A stretch of 64,000 nt of DNA from Pseudomonas mediterranea CFBP 5447 (GTDB lineage Bacteria > Pseudomonadota > Gammaproteobacteria > Pseudomonadales > Pseudomonadaceae): assembly GCF_000774145.1 (NCBI RefSeq), contig NZ_KN322987.1, positions 1,164,747-1,228,746 on the forward strand, written 5' to 3'. Positions 8,786 through 18,679 of the stretch are shown here, piece after piece. The notes under the pieces were generated by a model. It did no database searches. It had not been told where the DNA came from and saw only the letters and a list, made by a program, of their open reading frames with translations. How positions within the stretch are numbered: position 1 is the first letter of the stretch; each line of letters begins with the position of its first letter. The position numbers and the translations under genes are program-made.

Positions 8786-9649
8786 ATGGACATCGACCTC
8801 GCCCGCACCTTCCTGGAAATTGTCCGCCACGGCAGTCTCGCCGCGGCGGCCGACAAGCTGCATGTCACCCAGACGGCGATTACCGCTCGGGTACAGAAAC
8901 TGGAAAGCCAGCTCGGCTGCGCGCTGTTCGTGCGCAACCGTGCCGGTGCACGACTGACCACCGACGGCGAAGCCTTCGTCGTCTACGCCAACCAGTTGGT
9001 GCAGACCTGGGAAGCGGCCCGCCGGGACCTGCCGCTGCCCGAAGGCTATCGCAATGTCCTGCACATCGGTGGCGAGGTCAGCCTGTGCAATCCCTTGATG
9101 CTCAGTTGGGCCCGTGAACTGCGTCGGACGATTCCCGGCCATGCTTTACGCATGGACATCCGCGACGGCGAGAAGCTGCTGCAACAGCTGGAACTGGGCC
9201 TGCTGGATGCCGCGGTGGTGTATCAACCCGAATACTGGCCGAGGTTGCAGGTTGAACAGCTGTTGGAAGAGAAACTGATTCTGGTGCGCCTGGCCAGTTG
9301 CCCGGAGCCCTATGTGTACATCGACTGGGGCGTCGATTTCCGTCGTCAGCACGACACGGCCCTGCCGGACAAAGCAAAGGCTGCCGTCACCTTCAACCTC
9401 GGCCCCCTGGCCTTGCAATACATCCTGGAAAACGGCGGCAGCGGCTACTTCCGCACGCGCGTCGTGCAGAGCTACCTGGACAGCGGCATCCTGGAGCGGG
9501 TGCCCAAGGCACCGGAGTTCAACTACCCGACGTACCTGGTCTATTCCCGGGACCGGGATTCGGCGGCGTTGCAACAGGCGTTCGAGGTGTTGCGGGGCAT
9601 CGTCAGGAGCGGCAGCGACTGGTCCCAGCGCTGGGATCCGCTGGGTTGA
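8786..9649 (+). CDS. LysR-family transcriptional regulator
   Basis: A 287-residue regulator with an N-terminal winged helix-turn-helix (residues 1-60; FLEIVRHGSLAAAADKLHVTQTAITARVQKLE) and an effector-binding domain. It is downstream of, and in the same direction as, the HypX-like gene, so co-transcription is plausible although LysR genes often sit divergently from targets. The start at 8786 (MDIDLARTF) gives the normal HTH offset. Confidence 0.9.
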   Translation: MDIDLARTFLEIVRHGSLAAAADKLHVTQTAITARVQKLESQLGCALFVRNRAGARLTTDGEAFVVYANQLVQTWEAARRDLPLPEGYRNVLHIGGEVSLCNPLMLSWARELRRTIPGHALRMDIRDGEKLLQQLELGLLDAAVVYQPEYWPRLQVEQLLEEKLILVRLASCPEPYVYIDWGVDFRRQHDTALPDKAKAAVTFNLGPLALQYILENGGSGYFRTRVVQSYLDSGILERVPKAPEFNYPTYLVYSRDRDSAALQQAFEVLRGIVRSGSDWSQRWDPLG

Positions 9650-9665
9650 TGCATGCTGTAAAAAA

Positions 9666-9740
9666 GCGGGGGCCTCTTGCGGCCCAGCGGGGCGATGCGA
9701 CGTTTCGCTTGAATCCCCGTGCTACAGATAAAGCCCCCGC
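9666..9740 (-). terminator. Possible terminator for the DUF465 gene
   Basis: Read on the minus strand, GCGGGGGC (9740-9733) can pair with GCCCCCGC (9673-9666), followed by six T residues. The loop is long (59 bases), so this is tentative. Confidence 0.4.
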
Positions 9741-9749
9741 GCCTTCAGG

Positions 9750-9986
9750 TTACTTGCGCAAGTGCTCCATGATCTCGTCCTTTACCTGCAATCGTTTCTT
9801 CTTGAGCGTCTCCAGGGCAACGTCGGACAGTGCGGCGGACGTCGGCTTCTCGGCGTCCAGCACCTCGGCGTCAAGCTGGGAGTATTTTTGAAGCAGCGAG
9901 TCGAGTCTTGGATTTTCGCTGCGCTTTTGCTGGATGTGGTCTTTTTCGCACTTCAGATCCTGGCACAGATCATGGGGCACCGGCAT
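9750..9986 (-). CDS. DUF465 (YdcH-like) small coiled-coil protein
   Basis: A 78-residue, mostly helical, charged protein of the DUF465/YdcH family (C-terminal LKKKRLQVKDEIMEHLRK). Function unknown. A near-perfect ribosome site AAGGAGG stands upstream of the ATG at 9986. It points away from the DUF4142 gene, sharing a 216-base intergenic region. Confidence 0.88.
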   Translation of the reverse strand: MPVPHDLCQDLKCEKDHIQQKRSENPRLDSLLQKYSQLDAEVLDAEKPTSAALSDVALETLKKKRLQVKDEIMEHLRK

Positions 9987-10202
9987 GGAACACCTCCTTT
10001 TGGTGGATCAGTGACAAGCGCCTTTGAGGGCGCCTCGATCATCAGGATGGCCTTGCCGGCGGCCTTCTGTCGACCGTCAATCCGACCAGCGGTGACCGTT
10101 CGTCGTACCGTATCGCTTTGCGATCAAACCTTTACCCATACGCCGCTCTCCATTGAACAGTGACACTCAAGATCACTTGTACAACCTGTACGGAGAATAA
10201 CT

Positions 10203-10724
10203 ATGGACGGATTTACCCTGCGTCAACTCGGCCTGGCAGTTGCCCTGAGTACCAGCATGGGCATGGCATGGGCCGCGAGTTCAAACGACTTTGTCGACAA
10301 CGCGGCGGCCGGTGGCATTGCGGAAATCGAAACCAGCAAATTGGCGCTGGAAAAGAGCGCATCGGCGGACGTCAAGGAGTTCGCCAACAAGATGATCGCC
10401 GACCACACCAAGGCCAACCAGGAGTTGATGACCCTGGCGAAAAAACATGACATCGAAGTGCCGGACGAAACCACGCTGGTGAAGAAGGCGAAGGCCAAGA
10501 TTCTCGATATGCGTGATGAGTCCTTCGATGCCGCCTATGCCAACAATCAGGTCAAGGCCCACGAAGAAACCATCACCCTGTTCAAGAAAGAAGCAGAGAC
10601 CGTCACCGACGACAAGAAACCCGGCAACACCGAGCTCAAGGCATTCGCCCAGAAGATGCTGCCGGATCTGCAGCACCATCTGGATATGGCCAAGAAACTC
10701 CAGGCCGCACACCCCAGCAAGTAG
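10203..10724 (+). CDS. DUF4142 periplasmic ferritin-like protein
   Basis: A 173-residue exported protein: a signal peptide with cleavage probably after AWA (about residue 24), then a helical bundle of the DUF4142 family, a ferritin-like fold. Repeated His/Glu-containing helices (AFAQKMLPDLQHHLDMAKKL at the C-terminus) are typical. Probably stress- or envelope-related; no direct function is established. GGAG precedes the ATG. It ends in its own strong terminator. Confidence 0.88.
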   Translation: MDGFTLRQLGLAVALSTSMGMAWAASSNDFVDNAAAGGIAEIETSKLALEKSASADVKEFANKMIADHTKANQELMTLAKKHDIEVPDETTLVKKAKAKILDMRDESFDAAYANNQVKAHEETITLFKKEAETVTDDKKPGNTELKAFAQKMLPDLQHHLDMAKKLQAAHPSK

Positions 10725-10750
10725 TGTTTCCTGGCAGTACTGGAAGTATG

Positions 10751-10785
10751 AAAAGGCTCGCCTCCCAGGAGGACGAGCCTTTTTT
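10751..10785 (+). terminator. Terminator of the DUF4142 gene
   Basis: AAAAGGCTCG (10751-10760) pairs with CGAGCCTTTT (10774-10783); an inner CCTCC/GGAGG extends the stem, and a T run follows. It may also serve the convergent gene ending at 10797. Confidence 0.9.
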
Positions 10786-10796
10786 GCGCAGGTCGA

Positions 10797-11066
10797 TCAG
10801 CCGCCGTCGGTGTCGATATCGGCGTCCGTGTCATCGCCGGACTTCGGCCGGTCAGGCTCGGGCTTGAAGCCCGGACTGAAGGTGTTGTCGTTTTCCTGGT
10901 GGTGTTTTTTCTGATCGACCTCCTCCGCAGCGCTCTGGGCCTGGTCCGCACCAGCCGGGCTGACCGGCTTGGCATCGGGCAGTTGCGGATCGATGACCGG
11001 GTCGTTGCGGGGTGACGGGGTCTGCGTCTGACCTGGTTGCGCAGTGTTTGCACGATCGTCGTTCAT
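10797..11066 (-). CDS. Acidic, probably disordered hypothetical protein
   Basis: An 89-residue hydrophilic protein rich in Asp, Pro and Gln, with no hydrophobic segment and an acidic tail (KSGDDTDADIDTDGG). No family recognised. The ATG at 11066 has AGAGG 5 bases upstream, which supports translation; a longer in-frame extension lacks a signal. It is downstream of the hybrid kinase gene and in the same direction. Confidence 0.65.
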   Translation of the reverse strand: MNDDRANTAQPGQTQTPSPRNDPVIDPQLPDAKPVSPAGADQAQSAAEEVDQKKHHQENDNTFSPGFKPEPDRPKSGDDTDADIDTDGG

Positions 11067-11162
11067 GGGCACCTCTTCATGACAGAGGCCGGGGTGATGA
11101 CCGGCCTTGATCATTCGAAGGGAACGCAACGGCTTCGGTTCCATTTGTTTGTGGCAATGCGC

Positions 11163-13274
11163 TCAGCCACCGAGCACCGACCGGACCATACGGGTCAGCG
11201 CATCCGGCCCGTAGGGCTTGCTCAGCAGATGGGTATCGGGACTCAGTTGATGGTTGCGGGAAATGATGTCCCGTGTGTGACCTGAGGTGAACAGCACCGG
11301 CACCGGGGGCGTCTGCACCTTGGCCCAGGCCGCCAGGTCGGAACTCTTGATCAGGCCGGGCATGACCACGTCGGTGAAAATCAGGTCCACCTTGGCGCCT
11401 TCGAGCAACAGCTTCATGGCCGCGTCGGCATTGGCGGCGGTGAGGGTTCGATAGCCGGACTGTTCGAGCAACTCCACCGATGCACTGCGCACCGCATCGT
11501 TGTCCTCCACCACCAGGATCGTTTCATGCCTGCCGGGCTGGGGCGTGTAGTCGTGGGTCTGTTCACCGGCTTCAGGCTGGTAGCTGCGAGGAAAGTACAT
11601 CTGCGCCCGCGTGCCCTTGCCCATGTCGCTGGCGATCTCGATATGCCCGCCGCTCTGCTTGACGAACCCGAACACCATGCTCAGGCCCAACCCGGTGCCC
11701 TGGCCATCGGTCTTGGTGGTGAAAAACGGCTCGAAAACCTGTTTGAGAATATCGGGCGGCATGCCTATGCCACTGTCAATGACCGACAACCGCACATACT
11801 CACCCGCCGGGATCCCTTTGCCGGCACAGGACGCTTCGTCGAGCACGATGTTCTCGCCCAGTATCTGGATGGTGCCATCGCCGCCCATGGCATCGCGGGC
11901 GTTGATCGCCAGGTTCAGCAGGGCATTTTCCAACTGGTTGCGATCCACATGGATGCACCAGGGTTCGTCGGGCAGGGTCACATCGATCCGGATGGTCTCG
12001 CCCAAGGCCCGTTGCAGCAATTCCTCCAGGTCGTCGTAGATGCGCCGGGGGTTGTAGACCGCCGGCGACAGCGGCTGGCGACGGGCAAAGGCCAGCAGTT
12101 GCGATGACAGCTTGGCGCCCCGCTCCACCGCCTCGATGGAGGCACTGATCCTGCGTTGCACATTGGCATTGTCCGGCTCGTGACGTGCCAGCAGGTGCAG
12201 GTTGCCGGCAATGACTTGCAGCAGGTTGTTGAAGTCATGGGCGATGCCGCCGGTGAGCCCGCCAATGGCCTCGAGCTTCTGCGACTGGCGTAACTGCTCT
12301 TCGGCCGCCAGCCGCGCCTGGACCTCATCGGCGACCCGCTGCTCCAGGTCACGGGTGAACCTGAGCAACGATGCTTCGGCAATCTTGCGTTCGTTGATGT
12401 CAATCAGCACACCGGGGAAACGCAGCGGCCTGCCCAACGCATCGAACTCGCATCGACCGCTGGCCTGCACCCATAGGTCATCGCCCTCGGGGCGACGTAT
12501 CCGGTATTCGGCATTGAAGGCCGACCCTGTACGCAAGGTCAGTTCAATGCGTTGCTTGACCTCATCAACGTCATCGGGATGAACACGCTGGCGGGCAACC
12601 TCGATCGGCAAGGCCTCCAGTGGCGTGTCTGGTGGGTAGTCGAACGTGCGGGCAAAACGCTCGTCGCCGGACAGGGTGTCGGCCTGGACATCCCAGACAA
12701 ACGAGCCGAGCAACGGCCCGGCCGAAAGGGCCAGCTGGATGCGTTCATTGACGGCGCGATAGCTGCGTTCCGCTGCCTGGCGAGCCCGCTCGGACAAAAC
12801 CAGCTCGGTGGTTTCCACGACAATTGCCAGCACGCCGGCCGGTGCCTGGTCATCGTCGGGCACGGGGCTGTAGAAAAGGTCCATCCAGACATCTTCGGGT
12901 TTGCCATCACGCAACAGGACCAGTTCCTTGCTGCGATAGGACAACGTGCCTCCGGCCAGGCATACGTCCAGCACGTGACGATTGAACTCGGCCACTTCCG
13001 GCCAACCCAGCTCTACCGCACACCCCAACAGATAAGGATGACGCCCGCCGGCGAACTCGGCGTAGGCATCGTTGTAGATCATGAAGCCCTGGCGACCCCA
13101 CAACATGACCATCGGCAAGGGCGAAGCCAGCAACACCTGGACGGCACTGCGCAGGCTGGCGGACCAGTGTTCGATAGGACCCAGTTCGGTCTGGCGCCAA
13201 TCGTACGCCCGGATGCGCCGGGCCATTTCACCGTCCCATCCGGGACATCCGTGAGGCTGGGATAAGAACTCCAT
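11163..13274 (-). CDS. PAS hybrid sensor histidine kinase with C-terminal receiver
   Basis: A 703-residue cytoplasmic sensor with no obvious membrane segment. Order: an N-terminal PAS-like domain (about 1-160), a PAS/PAC domain (about 175-300), a coiled-coil, a HisKA domain with the phospho-acceptor H346 (GGIAHDFNNLLQ), the ATPase domain (NLAINARDAM, DSGIGM, GQGTGLGLSM), and a receiver domain whose phosphorylated aspartate is D635 (IFTDVVMPG). The signal sensed is unknown. The gene is isolated, with no response-regulator partner beside it, although a separate receiver-only protein is encoded at 37.3-37.7 kb. Confidence 0.92.
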   Translation of the reverse strand: MEFLSQPHGCPGWDGEMARRIRAYDWRQTELGPIEHWSASLRSAVQVLLASPLPMVMLWGRQGFMIYNDAYAEFAGGRHPYLLGCAVELGWPEVAEFNRHVLDVCLAGGTLSYRSKELVLLRDGKPEDVWMDLFYSPVPDDDQAPAGVLAIVVETTELVLSERARQAAERSYRAVNERIQLALSAGPLLGSFVWDVQADTLSGDERFARTFDYPPDTPLEALPIEVARQRVHPDDVDEVKQRIELTLRTGSAFNAEYRIRRPEGDDLWVQASGRCEFDALGRPLRFPGVLIDINERKIAEASLLRFTRDLEQRVADEVQARLAAEEQLRQSQKLEAIGGLTGGIAHDFNNLLQVIAGNLHLLARHEPDNANVQRRISASIEAVERGAKLSSQLLAFARRQPLSPAVYNPRRIYDDLEELLQRALGETIRIDVTLPDEPWCIHVDRNQLENALLNLAINARDAMGGDGTIQILGENIVLDEASCAGKGIPAGEYVRLSVIDSGIGMPPDILKQVFEPFFTTKTDGQGTGLGLSMVFGFVKQSGGHIEIASDMGKGTRAQMYFPRSYQPEAGEQTHDYTPQPGRHETILVVEDNDAVRSASVELLEQSGYRTLTAANADAAMKLLLEGAKVDLIFTDVVMPGLIKSSDLAAWAKVQTPPVPVLFTSGHTRDIISRNHQLSPDTHLLSKPYGPDALTRMVRSVLGG

Positions 13275-13390
13275 GGGCGACTCTGAACCTCGAATGGCTG
13301 CGGGGAATCGCCTATCGCGAGCCCCTTGTGCTCAGACCTTCGAGCGCGAGGTTGGCATTTGGTTTCATGCTGGTCGGTTCACATTCTCAC

Positions 13391-13523
13391 CGTGGCGAGG
13401 GAGCTTGCTCCCGCTCGGCGGCGCAGCCGTCGTAAATCGGTTGATGCGGTCTGCCTGAAGGATTGCGCCAACCCATTTTGGGGCTGCTGCACAGCCCAGC
13501 GGGAGCAAGCTCCCTCGCCACAG
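13391..13523. repeat. Long inverted repeat, GTGGCGAGGGAGCTTGCTCCCGCT type
   Basis: Two copies of GTGGCGAGGGAGCTTGCTCCCGC face each other across about 80 bases, between two minus-strand genes (hybrid kinase and dnaE2). The same element recurs at 37.2, 39.9 and 55.7 kb. Confidence 0.88.
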
Positions 13524-13546
13524 GTTGCTGTGATACGACAGCCGTG

Positions 13547-16500
13547 TCAGCGAAAATCGCGGCTGCGCACGTTGATGCCCGCCAGCAACCCGGTCAGGTC
13601 GCTCAGGCGCCCGGCAATCAGATGACGGACTTCGCCGACACTTTCCCAGCGCCCGTCGACCCGAAGCAATTGCGAGCCCACCAGGACTTTGCGCTGGCGC
13701 TCCGCCAGGTCGCGCCAGACCACCACGTTGAGGTTGCCGAACTCATCCTCCAGGGTGACGAAGGTCACTCCACTGGCCGTGCCGGGGCGCTGGCGACCGG
13801 TGACCAGGCCGGCGACGCTGACGTTGCGGCCATGCTCCACCTCCTGCAATTCCCGAGAGCTGCGACAGCGTCGGGCACGCAGTTCAGGGCGCAGCAAGGC
13901 CAGCGGATGAGGGCCCAGTGTTGTGCCGAGGGTGGCGTAGTCGGCAAACAAGTCCTCCCCCAGCGAGGGCTTGGGCAGATTCACCGGCGGCTCCTCCTGA
14001 CTGGGCAAACCGGCAAACAGACCCAATTGTTTCTGCACGCCGGCCACTTCCCAGCGTGCACGATGGCGATCACCCACCAGGCCACGCAAGGCCCCGGCGT
14101 CGGCCAATTGCGCCTGGGCCCGGGCATCGAGTTGCGCGCGCTCGCCCAGGTCGGCCACGTCAGTGAATGTCCGCTGCCGACGAGCCGCCTCGATACGCCG
14201 GGCGTCGTCTTCACGAAAACCCTTGATCAGGCGCAAGCCCATGCGAATCGCCGGTTGCCGACCTTCCTGGGGTTCGAGACTGCAATCCCAATCACTGGCG
14301 CGCACGTCTACCGGACGGATCTGCAATTGATGCCGGCGGGCATCCTGCAGGATCTGGTCCGGGCTGTAGAACCCCATGGGCCAGCTGTTGATCAGGGCGC
14401 AGGCGAACGCCGCCGGCTCGTGGCACTTGAGCCAACTGCTGGCGTAGGTCAGCAAGGCGAAGCTGGCGGCGTGGGACTCCGGGAAACCGTAGTTGCCGAA
14501 ACCCTTGATCTGCTCGAAGATCTGCGCGGCGAACTCTGGAGTGTAGCCGTTGCGCGCCATTCCCTCTGCCAGGCGTAGACGGTGTGGTTCAAGCCCGCCG
14601 TGACGTTTCCAGGCGGCCATGGAGCGACGCAACTGGTCCGCTTCGCCGGCGGTATAGTCGGCCGCCACGATGGCGATCTGCATGACCTGTTCCTGGAACA
14701 ACGGAATGCCCAGGGTACGTCCGAGCACTGTCTTCAATTTTTCCGAAGGATAGGTGATGTCCTCCTCTCCATTGCGCCGCTTCAGGTACGGATGCACCAT
14801 GCCGCCCTGGATCGGCCCCGGGCGCACGATCGCCACTTCGATCACCAGGTCATAGAAATTCTTGGGCTTGAGCCGGGGCAACATCGCCATCTGCGCCCGT
14901 GATTCGATCTGGAACACACCGATGGTGTCCGCACGGCTGATCATCTCGAAGGTGGCGGCATCTTCACGGGGCAGACTCGCCAAGGTGTATCGCTGCCCCC
15001 GGTAGTGCTGGATCAGATCAAAACACCGGCGAATCGCGCTGAGCATGCCCAGGGCGAGGATATCCACCTTGAGCAGCCCGACCGCATCCAGGTCGTCCTT
15101 GTCCCACTGAATGATGGTGCGCTCGGCCATGGCGGCGTTTTCCACCGGCACCAGGGTGTCCAGGGGCTGCTGGGAAATCACGAAGCCGCCGGGGTGTTGG
15201 GACAGGTGCCGGGGAAAGCCGATCAGTTGCTGGGTCAGGCTCAGCACCCGGCGCAAGATCGGGGTGTCCGGGTCGAAACCGCCCTCGCGCAGACGCTCCA
15301 CGGGGGGTGCCTCGTCGCTCCAGCGACCGCAACAGTCGGCCAGCGCATTGACCTGATCCGGCGGCAGGCCCAAGGCCTTGGCGACGTCCCGCACCGCCCC
15401 GGCGCCGTGGTAACTGCTGACCACCGCCGTCAGCGCCGCGCGATGGCGACCGTAGCGCTGGAAGACGTATTGCAGCACCTCTTCGCGGCGCTCATGTTCA
15501 AAATCCACGTCGATGTCCGGCGGCTCGTTGCGCTCTCGGGACAGGAACCGCTCGAACAGCAGATTGGTCTGGCTCGGGTCGATCTCGGTGATGCCCAGGG
15601 CATAACACACCGCCGAATTGGCCGCCGAACCACGGCCCTGGCAAAGAATGTTGCTCTGGCGGGCAAAGCTGACGATGTCCTGCACGGTGAGGAAGTAGCT
15701 GTCGTAGCCCAGCTCGGCGATCAATTCCAATTCTTTGTCGATCTGTTCCCGGACCTTATCGTCCACCCCTTTTTTCCAACGCTCGCGCATGCCCCGCTGG
15801 GTCAGTTCCCGCAGCCAGGATGCCGGATCATGCCCCTCGGGCACCAACTCACGGGGGTATTCATAGCGCAACTGACCCAGGTCGAACGTACAGCGCCGGG
15901 CGATCGCCAGGGTTTCATCGAGCAACCGGCGGGGGTAGAGATCGGCCAGATCCTTACGGCTGCGCAGATGGCGCTCGCCGTTGGGGTGCAGGCGCTGGCC
16001 GGCCTCGGCCACCGTGACGTGATGCCGGATGGCGGTCATGGTGTCCTGCAAGGCACGACGACCGCGCACGTGCATGTGCACATCGCCGGTGGCGACGGCA
16101 GGCAGCGCCAGGCGGTCCGCCAGCGCCAACAAGTCGGCCAGGCGACGCCGGTCGTCCTGGCCGCAGTGCAACTGCACCGACAGCCACAAGCGCCCGGCGA
16201 AGATCGACTGAAGCCAGCGGCCCTGCTCCTCGACGTCGTTGCCATCGGGCACCCACAGTGCCAGCAACCCCGGCCAGGGCTCGTCGAAGTCTTCCCGCAC
16301 GATCCGATAACGGCCCTTCTCGCTGCGGCGGCGGGCTCGGGTGATCAACCGGCACAAGGCTTGATAGCCTTCGAGGTTTTCCACCAGCAGCACCAGTTTC
16401 GGACCGTTTTCGATCTGGATCTCGCTGCCGACGATCAACGGCAGGTTCAATTCCTTGGCCGCTTGCCAGGCCCGCACGATGCCGGCCAATGTGCATTCGT

Positions 16501-16624
16501 CGGTGATCGCCAGGGCCCGGTAGCCTTGCTGGCTGGCCCGGCGACACAGTTCCAATGCGCTGGAGGCCCCACGCTGGAAACTGAAGTTCGACAGGCAATG
16601 CAGCTCGGCATAGTCGACGTTCAT
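13547..16624 (-). CDS. dnaE2: Error-prone DNA polymerase DnaE2 (ImuC)
   Basis: A 1,025-residue C-family polymerase alpha subunit for translesion synthesis. It has an N-terminal PHP domain (YAELHCLSNFSFQRGAS), the polymerase core with catalytic aspartates D370 and D372 (PDIDVDF), a fingers/tau region, and a C-terminal OB fold (VAGLVTGRQRPGTASG). The start codon overlaps the imuB stop as ATGA at 16621-16624; the frame is open further upstream but only inside imuB. Last gene of the SOS cassette; acts together with ImuA, ImuB and the beta clamp. Confidence 0.96.
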   Translation of the reverse strand: MNVDYAELHCLSNFSFQRGASSALELCRRASQQGYRALAITDECTLAGIVRAWQAAKELNLPLIVGSEIQIENGPKLVLLVENLEGYQALCRLITRARRRSEKGRYRIVREDFDEPWPGLLALWVPDGNDVEEQGRWLQSIFAGRLWLSVQLHCGQDDRRRLADLLALADRLALPAVATGDVHMHVRGRRALQDTMTAIRHHVTVAEAGQRLHPNGERHLRSRKDLADLYPRRLLDETLAIARRCTFDLGQLRYEYPRELVPEGHDPASWLRELTQRGMRERWKKGVDDKVREQIDKELELIAELGYDSYFLTVQDIVSFARQSNILCQGRGSAANSAVCYALGITEIDPSQTNLLFERFLSRERNEPPDIDVDFEHERREEVLQYVFQRYGRHRAALTAVVSSYHGAGAVRDVAKALGLPPDQVNALADCCGRWSDEAPPVERLREGGFDPDTPILRRVLSLTQQLIGFPRHLSQHPGGFVISQQPLDTLVPVENAAMAERTIIQWDKDDLDAVGLLKVDILALGMLSAIRRCFDLIQHYRGQRYTLASLPREDAATFEMISRADTIGVFQIESRAQMAMLPRLKPKNFYDLVIEVAIVRPGPIQGGMVHPYLKRRNGEEDITYPSEKLKTVLGRTLGIPLFQEQVMQIAIVAADYTAGEADQLRRSMAAWKRHGGLEPHRLRLAEGMARNGYTPEFAAQIFEQIKGFGNYGFPESHAASFALLTYASSWLKCHEPAAFACALINSWPMGFYSPDQILQDARRHQLQIRPVDVRASDWDCSLEPQEGRQPAIRMGLRLIKGFREDDARRIEAARRQRTFTDVADLGERAQLDARAQAQLADAGALRGLVGDRHRARWEVAGVQKQLGLFAGLPSQEEPPVNLPKPSLGEDLFADYATLGTTLGPHPLALLRPELRARRCRSSRELQEVEHGRNVSVAGLVTGRQRPGTASGVTFVTLEDEFGNLNVVVWRDLAERQRKVLVGSQLLRVDGRWESVGEVRHLIAGRLSDLTGLLAGINVRSRDFR

Positions 16625-18042
16625 GCGAACCAGCCCTGCAACCACAACGGCCCGCCCTCGCCCACCGGTCGATAGGCCCAGCCCCGTTGGCCCGCACGGG
16701 TTTCGACCAGGTAGTAATCGCGGCGCACGTCCGCGCCGTCCCACCAGCCGGTCTCGATACGTTCCGGGCCCATGAGGACGCGCGCCTGGCCTTCCGGCAA
16801 TGCCTGGGGCTGGTCCAGCAGCCAGCCGGGACGTTGCACAGCGCTGCGCACCGGACATGCCTGGGGCCGGGGCTGAGGCGTCATCTGCCAGGCGCACTCA
16901 GGCCGATGGTCGTCGCGAAACCCCAGGCCCTGCACCGCATCGTCCCCCAAGCGTGCGCGCAACCGCTCCCGCAGTTGCTCCCAGGGCAAGGACTGCTGGG
17001 GACGCTCGTCGAACAGCTCCAGGCGCTGGGGCACGAAACTCGGCAAGTCTTCGGCACACAAGCGAAAGCCACGCACCGGCGCCTCGACCTGCACCTGTTC
17101 CAAACGACCACGGGCCAGTTCGAAGAGCATCGAAGGGTCCCGTTCGGCACTGAGCAGGCCGACCTTGATAATCGTGTCCGGCAACCCGGCGTGCTCCAGG
17201 TGCAGGTCAAATCGCTGCACGCCACTGTCGCGACCGCACAGGAAGGCCGACAGGTCACCGGTCAACCGGCGTAACGGGAACAGCAGCGCCTGATGGGACT
17301 GGACGTCGTAGTTGAGTTCGATGCGCACATCGAAACGATCCGGCGGCAGGTAGAACGACAGCGCCAAGGTGCGACTGCCGATCAATGCGTCGAGGTGCTT
17401 GAGGACCTGGGCCTCGAAGCGCCGAGCCAGCGTGTGCCGGGACAAGGCCTGGACCTGTTCCAGGCAGCGCAACCCCATGCGCGACAACGCCGTGGCGACG
17501 TCGGCAGGCAGACCGATCCGATCCACCGGCATCTGTCCCAGGCACTGTTGCAGGCGCTCGGCATCCGGTACCACCAGGGCATCATGGGCATTGGCGAGTA
17601 CCCGCGCCGCCACCGGGTTCGGGGCCGCGACGATGCGATGACGGAAGCCCAATTCCGTCAGTTCGGCCCGCAGCCGTGCCTCGAAGACCGGCCAGGGCCC
17701 GAACAGGCCCAGGCTCGACTCGATCTCGAACAGCACCGTGCGCGGGTAATGCACACTGACCTGGGAACTGAACCGGTAAGCCCAGGCCGCCAGGAACTGT
17801 TGCCAGTGCTCGATCTGCGCCACGTCGTATTCGGCGGTGGCAAAGCCTTTGCTCAGGGCCTGGGCGGCGGTCATGGTCTGGCCGGGACGCAGGCCCAGGG
17901 CCCGGGCGGGGTCGTTGACCGCTTGCAGCACCCGACGCTGGGCCGGGCCGGTCAACAGCGCCAGTGGCTCCTCGGGATCGGGGCGCTGACGCAGCGCGGC
18001 GTCCAGCGCCAATTGCGGAAAGAGAATGCAGACCCAACGCAT
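16621..18042 (-). CDS. imuB: ImuB, Y-family polymerase-like mutagenesis protein
   Basis: A 473-residue relative of Y-family polymerases (UmuC/DinB fold) that lacks the catalytic acidic residues and instead scaffolds DnaE2 on the beta clamp. It begins MRWVCILFPQLALDAAL; the region where DinB proteins have DxD has no such motif. The ATG at 18042 has GAGG upstream and lies 7 bases after the imuA stop; the stop overlaps the dnaE2 start. The longer frame upstream only shadows imuA. Confidence 0.93.
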   Translation of the reverse strand: MRWVCILFPQLALDAALRQRPDPEEPLALLTGPAQRRVLQAVNDPARALGLRPGQTMTAAQALSKGFATAEYDVAQIEHWQQFLAAWAYRFSSQVSVHYPRTVLFEIESSLGLFGPWPVFEARLRAELTELGFRHRIVAAPNPVAARVLANAHDALVVPDAERLQQCLGQMPVDRIGLPADVATALSRMGLRCLEQVQALSRHTLARRFEAQVLKHLDALIGSRTLALSFYLPPDRFDVRIELNYDVQSHQALLFPLRRLTGDLSAFLCGRDSGVQRFDLHLEHAGLPDTIIKVGLLSAERDPSMLFELARGRLEQVQVEAPVRGFRLCAEDLPSFVPQRLELFDERPQQSLPWEQLRERLRARLGDDAVQGLGFRDDHRPECAWQMTPQPRPQACPVRSAVQRPGWLLDQPQALPEGQARVLMGPERIETGWWDGADVRRDYYLVETRAGQRGWAYRPVGEGGPLWLQGWFA

Positions 18043-18049
18043 CGCAACC

Positions 18050-18679
18050 TCAATGCCCTGTTGGCGCGGCGTGAGCAAAGGCAATCGGTGCCGACCGGAC
18101 CAACCCGCCCCGGCATTTAAGCACCCGCAGTTGCCCGGGCCCGGCATCGATGGCAATGCGCAGAGCCGCTGGCGATGGATTGATGGCTTCCTGGATCGGG
18201 CGCCAGGCGAATGCCAGGGTCTGGCCGGTTTCCGCGGCCACTTGCAGGCGGCGCAAGGCACGATCGTCCGCCTGGCGCGGCCAGCACAGGACCGCCCCGC
18301 AACTGCCCGAACGCAGGCATTGTTCAGTGGCCCACAGGGCATCGCGCTCATCGGCCCGGATCACCGACAGTTGGCTCAGGTCCACCCCGGCGCTCTGCCA
18401 GGCCTGGGGATAGGGCACGAACGGCGGTGCCACCAGCACGATCCGTTCTCCTTGCGCAGACAGTCGTGCCAGGGTCGGCCACACCAGTTGCAACTCACCC
18501 AGGCCCGGCGCGGCAAGGAGGATTTCCGTCAGCGCCGCTTCAGGCCAGCCGCCACTGGGCAACGCCGCGTCCAGCGCGGCATGGCCGGTGGGTTGCGGGC
18601 TGGCGGCCGGAGGCGCAGGCCGACCTTTCCAGACCTGGCCGCCATTGAACAGCGTGTCCAGCGCAACGACCGCGCCCAT
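18050..18679 (-). CDS. imuA: ImuA, RecA-like translesion synthesis protein
   Basis: A 209-residue SulA/RecA-related protein of the ImuA family (GHAALDAALPSGGWPEAALTEIL). It works with ImuB and DnaE2 in damage-induced mutagenesis. The Walker A region is degenerate, as is normal for ImuA. Its ATG overlaps the lexA2 stop as ATGA (18676-18681 region), coupling its translation to the repressor. Confidence 0.92.
   Translation of the reverse strand: MGAVVALDTLFNGGQVWKGRPAPPAASPQPTGHAALDAALPSGGWPEAALTEILLAAPGLGELQLVWPTLARLSAQGERIVLVAPPFVPYPQAWQSAGVDLSQLSVIRADERDALWATEQCLRSGSCGAVLCWPRQADDRALRRLQVAAETGQTLAFAWRPIQEAINPSPAALRIAIDAGPGQLRVLKCRGGLVRSAPIAFAHAAPTGH

Noticed and set aside
15005..16675. 556-codon open frame antisense to dnaE2
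   Set aside because: Composition (repetitive Gln/His/Gly/Arg) is typical of antisense shadows; dnaE2 motifs are intact on the other strand.
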